Assembly (NCBI GenBank): GCA_022769545.1
Contig: JALEJS010000024.1
Span: 186,001 to 250,000, forward strand
Source: Blautia sp.
GTDB lineage: Bacteria; Bacillota; Clostridia; Lachnospirales; Lachnospiraceae
Length of the DNA: 64,000 nt
Direction of reading: 5' to 3'
The position numbers and the translations under genes were made by a program. The notes beneath the pieces are model-generated. The model worked only from the letters and a program-made list of their open reading frames with translations. It did no database searches and had not been told where the DNA came from. Position 1 is the stretch's first letter; each line of letters starts with the position of its first letter. Shown piece by piece: positions 59,970 to 64,000 of this stretch.

Positions 59970-60989
59970 ATGTATTTTCAAAAAAAATCTCTTTCATCCG
60001 GTCTTCTTTCTTTCTCGGAAGCCACAGATTATCTCTCCAGACAGCTCAAGCGCCCGGTGTCCGCCCCGGTGTTTTACGATATTGAAACGACCGGACTGTC
60101 GCATACTTCGGCGGCAGTGTATCTGACAGGCGCTGTTTTCCATGAAAACGGAACCTGGATGTGCTGTCAGTGGATGTCCGGCTCTGCCGATGAAGAACCC
60201 CTGGTTCTGGAAGCTTTCGCCGGTTTTCTGAGTCGTCACGCCGACTGTACGATCCAGTACAACGGCAGTACCTTCGACCAGCCGTTCCTTTCTGCCAGAT
60301 ACCGGCATTATCAGATGCCGGATCCGCTGCAGGAGCTTCCCTCTCTGGATCTTTACCGGACACTTTGTCCGCTGAAAAAACTGCTGAAGCTGGATTCTAT
60401 GAAACAGCCCTGTATGGAAGCCTTTCTGTCATGTCCAAAGCGGCTGTATCCGGACGGAAAAGAAGGAATCCGTCTTTACCGGAAATTCTGCACCAGGCCG
60501 GATTCTTCTCTGCAGGAGCTTCTCCTTGGTCATAATCGGGAGGATCTGCAGGGACTGATGATGATTCTGCCTTCACTCGCTTATCTGGATCTGTATACTG
60601 GAGACTACGAAGTTTCCGGATGTTCCTGCGCAGACGAAAAGGTTTTGTTTGAATTAATACTTTCTCATTCCATTCCCGTACTGTTTTCCAATGGGAATCT
60701 TCACTTTTATATCACCGGAAAGGGCACTTCCGTACGTCTGTCCACAGAGGCTCCGGATGGAAACCTTCGCCTATATTACAAAGACTATAAAAATTATGAT
60801 TATATCCCATCTGAAGACCGGGTGATTCCAAAAGCTCTGTCTGCCTGTCTGGAGAAATGCCTTCGCGTTCCGGCCACTGCCGACACCTGCTATACCCGGG
60901 TTTTCTGCAGCCAGACATTTCTGGAGACACCTGCCATGCAGAAGCAGTATCTGGAACACTCTCTGCCCTATTACCTGCAGACTCTATAG
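59970..60989 (+). CDS. YprB-type RNase H-like exonuclease domain protein
   Basis: A 339-residue protein with a DEDD exonuclease fold: motif I VFYDIETTGLSH near residue 30, motif II YNGSTFDQPFLSARY near residue 95 and motif III LGHNREDLQGLMMI near residue 190. This is the YprB family, widespread in Firmicutes and of uncertain substrate. The chosen ATG has AAAGGA nine bases upstream; a TTG three codons before abuts that site. A TATAAT element lies at 59930-59935. Stands alone on the plus strand. Confidence 0.85.
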   Translation: MYFQKKSLSSGLLSFSEATDYLSRQLKRPVSAPVFYDIETTGLSHTSAAVYLTGAVFHENGTWMCCQWMSGSADEEPLVLEAFAGFLSRHADCTIQYNGSTFDQPFLSARYRHYQMPDPLQELPSLDLYRTLCPLKKLLKLDSMKQPCMEAFLSCPKRLYPDGKEGIRLYRKFCTRPDSSLQELLLGHNREDLQGLMMILPSLAYLDLYTGDYEVSGCSCADEKVLFELILSHSIPVLFSNGNLHFYITGKGTSVRLSTEAPDGNLRLYYKDYKNYDYIPSEDRVIPKALSACLEKCLRVPATADTCYTRVFCSQTFLETPAMQKQYLEHSLPYYLQTL

Positions 60990-61003
60990 GGCTTCCGTAG
61001 AAA

Positions 61004-61030
61004 AAATGCCGGAGCAACGCTCCGGCATTT
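61004..61030. terminator. Bidirectional terminator between the exonuclease and S1 genes
   Basis: A perfect 12-bp stem AAATGCCGGAGC/GCTCCGGCATTT with a three-base loop and A/T-rich flanks on both sides. Confidence 0.9.
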
Positions 61031-61044
61031 CCATTTTATCATTC

Positions 61045-62145
61045 TTATTCTTCCATTGTCTCCTCAGCTGCTTCTGCTGCCGGTTCTTCCGGAGCCGTTT
61101 CAAGAGCTTTCATGCTCAGGCTGATCTTCTTGTCCTCACCGTTGAAATCTACAACCTTTGCTTCGATTTCCTGTCCGATGCTCAGAACATCAGACGGTTT
61201 CGCAACATGCTCTCTGGAGATCTGTGATACATGAAGCAGTGCATCAACACCTGCTGCAAGCTCAACAAACGCGCCAAAGTCTGTCATACGTGCGACACGT
61301 CCTTTTACAATGTTTCCAACAGCGAAATCCTCTGCTGCTGTGAGCCACGGATTCTCTTCCGGGAATTTCATGGAAAGAGCAATCTTATCTTCGTTAATGT
61401 CCTTTACAAGAACCTTCACTTCATCGCCAACACTGAATACCTTCTTCGGATTTTCAACACGTCCCCAGGACATTTCGGAAATATGAAGCAGTCCGTCTGC
61501 TCCGCCAAGATCGATGAATGCACCAAAATCTGTCACATTCTTGACAACACCTTCCACAGTGTCACCAACATGCAGTCTTTCCATCAGTGCTTTCTGTTTC
61601 TCTGCCTTTTCTGCAAGAAGAAGCATTTTGCGGTTACCGATGATACGGCGTCTTCTCGGATTGAATTCCGTTACCACAAACTCAATTTCCTGATTTGCAT
61701 ATTTGGACAGATCTTTTTCGTATGTGTCGGATACAAGGCTGGCCGGAATAAACACTCTGGTCTCTTCCACATTCACGCAAAGACCGCCATCCAGTACCTG
61801 TGTAACCGGTGCTTTCAGCACTTCCTGGCTCTCAAATGCCTCTTCCAGACGTTTGTTGCCTTTTTCTGCTGCAAGTCTCTTATATGTCAAGATCACCTGA
61901 CCTTCTCCGTCATTCACTTTCAGAACTTTCACTTCCATGGTATCTCCAGGATGAACCGCTTCTGTAAGAACAACACTTGAATCATTTGTGTACTCGTTCT
62001 TCGTAATAATGCCGTCAGCCTTATAGCCGATGTTCAGGATGATTTCATCATCTTTGACATCGATAACTGTACCCTGTACGATTTCTCCATTTCTGATAGT
62101 TTTTACGGAATCTTCCAGCATCTGTTCAAAACTTAACTCTGACAT
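61045..62145 (-). CDS. rpsA: S1 RNA-binding domain protein (ribosomal protein S1 homologue)
   Basis: A 366-residue protein with four S1 domains in a row, the clearest being GDTVEGVVKNVTDFGAFIDLGGADGLLHISEM near residue 195 and GNIVKGRVARMTDFGAFVELAAGVDALLHVSQI near residue 280, then an Ala/Glu-rich acidic tail. Firmicute S1 homologues help translation initiation or RNA metabolism. The ATG nine bases behind GAGGAGG is chosen. It overlaps the end of ispH by 20 bases in another frame. In several Clostridia the two are a single fused polypeptide. Confidence 0.92.
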   Translation of the reverse strand: MSELSFEQMLEDSVKTIRNGEIVQGTVIDVKDDEIILNIGYKADGIITKNEYTNDSSVVLTEAVHPGDTMEVKVLKVNDGEGQVILTYKRLAAEKGNKRLEEAFESQEVLKAPVTQVLDGGLCVNVEETRVFIPASLVSDTYEKDLSKYANQEIEFVVTEFNPRRRRIIGNRKMLLLAEKAEKQKALMERLHVGDTVEGVVKNVTDFGAFIDLGGADGLLHISEMSWGRVENPKKVFSVGDEVKVLVKDINEDKIALSMKFPEENPWLTAAEDFAVGNIVKGRVARMTDFGAFVELAAGVDALLHVSQISREHVAKPSDVLSIGQEIEAKVVDFNGEDKKISLSMKALETAPEEPAAEAAEETMEE

Positions 62146-62992
62146 GTTGTTGAACCTCCTCAATAATTTTCTTCGGGGTGGATGCCCCTGCTGTAATACC
62201 TACATAACTACTGTGATGGAACATTTCAGAGTCCAAGTCTACAGGTGATTGTATATAGTAAGTATTTCCACATTCCTTTTTACATATTTCATACAGCTTC
62301 TGAGTATTGGAACTATGCCGTCCTCCGATAACAAGCATGGTGTCCGCTTCTTCTGCAATACTGGCCGCCTCTTTCTGCCGCTCTTCGGTTGCATTGCAGA
62401 TGGTATTCACTATGTTCAGGAATTCTAAAACATTATTATCATACCTCTTTTCAGCAAGAATTTCAACTAATTCTTTAAATTTGTTGTAATTAAATGTCGT
62501 CTGAGACACTACACATATGTTTCTGCCCTTTGGCGGAACAAAATCCTCTGCCTCCTGCCTCGTCTGAAGCACGGTATAATCGCCGCAGCACCATCCGACA
62601 ATTCCCTGAACCTCCGGATGTCCCGCATCTCCGACAATCACGATATGGGCCCCTTTTTCACTCTCACGTTCTACCGTACGGTGAATTTTCAGCACATAAG
62701 GACATGTCACATCCACATATTCCAGTCCGCAGTTTCTGATGCGCTCATAAATCTTTTTTCCCACACCGTGAGAACGAATAATCACTGTTCCGCCAGTCAG
62801 AGAATCCAGATCCTTCTCTTCAATCACGCGGACTTCTTTCTCTTCCAGATCCTTCACCACCGCTTCGTTGTGAATGATCGGCCCCAGTGTATAGATAGGC
62901 TGCCTGCCTTCGTCGATCAGCTCATACACCTTATCCACTGCACGCTTCACTCCAAAACAGAAACCGGCGGTCTTTGCCACTTTTACCTTCAT
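62126..62992 (-). CDS. ispH: 4-hydroxy-3-methylbut-2-enyl diphosphate reductase
   Basis: The last enzyme of the MEP isoprenoid pathway, making IPP and DMAPP with an iron-sulfur cluster. The three cluster cysteines are in AGFCFGVKRAV (near residue 12), DVTCPYVLK (near 95) and NTICNATEERQ (near 190); substrate motifs IRSHGVG, GRHSSNTQKL and TAGASTP are present. At 288 residues it ends before the S1 part seen in fused homologues. Its ATG overlaps the cmk stop codon by four bases. Confidence 0.95.
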   Translation of the reverse strand: MKVKVAKTAGFCFGVKRAVDKVYELIDEGRQPIYTLGPIIHNEAVVKDLEEKEVRVIEEKDLDSLTGGTVIIRSHGVGKKIYERIRNCGLEYVDVTCPYVLKIHRTVERESEKGAHIVIVGDAGHPEVQGIVGWCCGDYTVLQTRQEAEDFVPPKGRNICVVSQTTFNYNKFKELVEILAEKRYDNNVLEFLNIVNTICNATEERQKEAASIAEEADTMLVIGGRHSSNTQKLYEICKKECGNTYYIQSPVDLDSEMFHHSSYVGITAGASTPKKIIEEVQQHVRVKF

Positions 62993-63663
62993 GCCCGGTC
63001 CACCTTTTCCCTGTAGATCCGCAGAATCTCATCAACCACTTCCTGTATCGACATCTCGGAGGAATCCACCAGAACCGCATCCTCCGCCTGGCAAAGCGGA
63101 GATACCTCCCGATTCATATCCCGCTCATCCCGCTCTATGATATCTCTTTCAACTTCTTCCAGACTGCATTCCTGTCCCTTTTCCTTAAGCTCCTGCAGGC
63201 GGCGCAGAGCCCTTGTCCTGGCACTGGCGGTAAGATAGATTTTCACATCGGCATCCGGAAGAATGGTAGTACCGATATCCCTTCCATCCATCACCACATC
63301 ATTTTCCGCCGCCAGAGTGCGCTGAAGCGCCAGCAGATGTGCTCTGACTGCAGGCTTTGCAGAACTGACCGAAGCCATTTTTCCAACCTCTTCGGTACGC
63401 AGATATGCATTCACATTCTCCCCGTTCAGAAGGACTGTCTGCTCTTTGTTTACATACTTTATGGAAATCCGGGCACCCTCACAGATTTTTTCGATCTCAT
63501 CCTCATTCTCTTTTGTAACGCCGTTCCGGATCATATACAGCGCCATCGCGCGATACATGGCACCGGTATCGACATAAATAAACGAAAGCTCTCCTGCCAC
63601 CCTTCTGGCAATGGTACTTTTTCCGGCTCCGGCCGGACCGTCGATTGCGATATTACATCCCAT
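62989..63663 (-). CDS. cmk: Cytidylate kinase
   Basis: A 224-residue CMP/dCMP kinase. The P-loop IDGPAGAGKSTIARRV opens the protein; YVDTGAMYRAMALY, MDGRDIGTTILPDADVKIYL and the LID-region RRLQEL/ERDERDMNR arginines follow. It is coupled to ispH by an ATGA overlap and lies 28 bp after the flavoprotein gene, giving the order flavoprotein-cmk-ispH-rpsA common in Clostridia. Confidence 0.95.
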   Translation of the reverse strand: MGCNIAIDGPAGAGKSTIARRVAGELSFIYVDTGAMYRAMALYMIRNGVTKENEDEIEKICEGARISIKYVNKEQTVLLNGENVNAYLRTEEVGKMASVSSAKPAVRAHLLALQRTLAAENDVVMDGRDIGTTILPDADVKIYLTASARTRALRRLQELKEKGQECSLEEVERDIIERDERDMNREVSPLCQAEDAVLVDSSEMSIQEVVDEILRIYREKVDRA

Positions 63664-63691
63664 GAAACTTGTTCCTCCAATCCTGTATGCT

Positions 63692-64000
63692 TCATTTCAG
63701 CGATGACGCTGCAAGATATGCGGTAGACCATGCGATCTGCAGGTTGAATCCTCCGGTAACCGCATCCAGATCCAGCACCTCCCCGATAAAATACAGATTC
63801 TTCACCTTTCTGGATTCCATCGTACCCGGCTGTATTTCCTTCACTGACACACCGCCTTTCGTGATAATCGCTTCCCGGAACTCTCCCAGTCCCGTAACGG
63901 TAAACGGAAAAGCTTTTGTCAGCTGTGCGAAGGATCTGCGCTCCTCCCTGGAAATTTCATGTACCGGCTTTTCCGGTGAAATTCCGCTGAGCTCTATTAT
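63692..64000 (-). CDS. HI0933-family NAD(P)/FAD-dependent oxidoreductase (C-terminal part)
   Basis: The last 102 codons of a gene that enters from the right edge. The sequence GLGEFREAIITKGGVSVKEI, then MESRKVKNLYFIGEVLDLDA and VTGGFNLQIAWSTAYLA, is characteristic of the C-terminal FAD-binding portion of HI0933/BaiN-type flavoproteins. These are cytoplasmic oxidoreductases of mostly unknown substrate. Operon position ahead of cmk is conserved in Clostridia. Confidence 0.9.
   Translation of the reverse strand: MIELSGISPEKPVHEISREERRSFAQLTKAFPFTVTGLGEFREAIITKGGVSVKEIQPGTMESRKVKNLYFIGEVLDLDAVTGGFNLQIAWSTAYLAASSLK

Overview
The window looks like chromosomal DNA of an anaerobic, probably spore-forming Lachnospiraceae-type Clostridium. 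The evidence is moderate GC, AGGAGG ribosome sites, pyruvate:ferredoxin oxidoreductase, the [FeFe]-hydrogenase maturase HydG, a GerW-type sporulation protein, YprB-type exonuclease and the ispH-rpsA-cmk gene order. I see no rRNA, tRNA, insertion sequence, prophage or CRISPR array.

Layout. 1-2.6 kb: housekeeping genes (end of a cyclophilin-like lipoprotein, trpS, luxS, a small SH3 lipoprotein). 2.6-30.7 kb: a large accessory metabolic island, which is the anaerobic purine/uric-acid degradation cluster typed by ssnA, ygfK, selenium-dependent molybdenum hydroxylases, hydantoinase, ygeW, ygeY, dpaL (ygeX), carbamate kinase and the cofactor-maturation genes yqeB/yqeC/mocA. 30.8-35.6 kb: cobalamin nucleotide-loop assembly (cobT, cobU, cobS, a second CobU-like gene, a CobC-like phosphatase) joined to a GtrA/GT2 pair. 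35.7-43.9 kb: nifJ, aroK, an ABC-F ATPase, a gene-free kilobase with a degenerate 61-bp tandem periodicity, and an AI-2E-family permease. 44-64 kb: core genes (ybaK-like, recG, fakA-like, asp23, rpmB, gerW, PBP/RodA pair, U32 peptidase, zapA, ruvAB, S1, ispH, cmk, end of an HI0933-type flavoprotein).

How the island should work. Two molybdenum hydroxylase systems, a RnfB-like ferredoxin and the large flavoprotein YgfK handle oxidation and reduction of the purine ring. SsnA and the hydantoinase are amidohydrolases suited to ring opening. YgeW, YgeY and carbamate kinase would release carbamoyl groups as carbamoyl phosphate and then ATP. DpaL turns 2,3-diaminopropionate into pyruvate and ammonia, and pyruvate feeds nifJ. 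This order follows published proposals for this cluster and was not derived from the sequence alone. The island also carries two single-domain microcompartment shell proteins on their own strong promoter, two extra PLP enzymes of unknown substrate, a full-length and a half-length DUF1015 protein, and hydG directly behind the hydantoinase.

Regulation is the most unusual part. Three separate promoters (dpaL, ygeY, ssnA) carry the same AT-rich box exactly 24 bp upstream of the -35 hexamer. At ygeY and ssnA further copies follow at exact 20-bp intervals, so they look like one regulon. The xdh-type operon lacks the box and instead has its own promoter followed by a leader of about 160 nt with a terminator-like hairpin.
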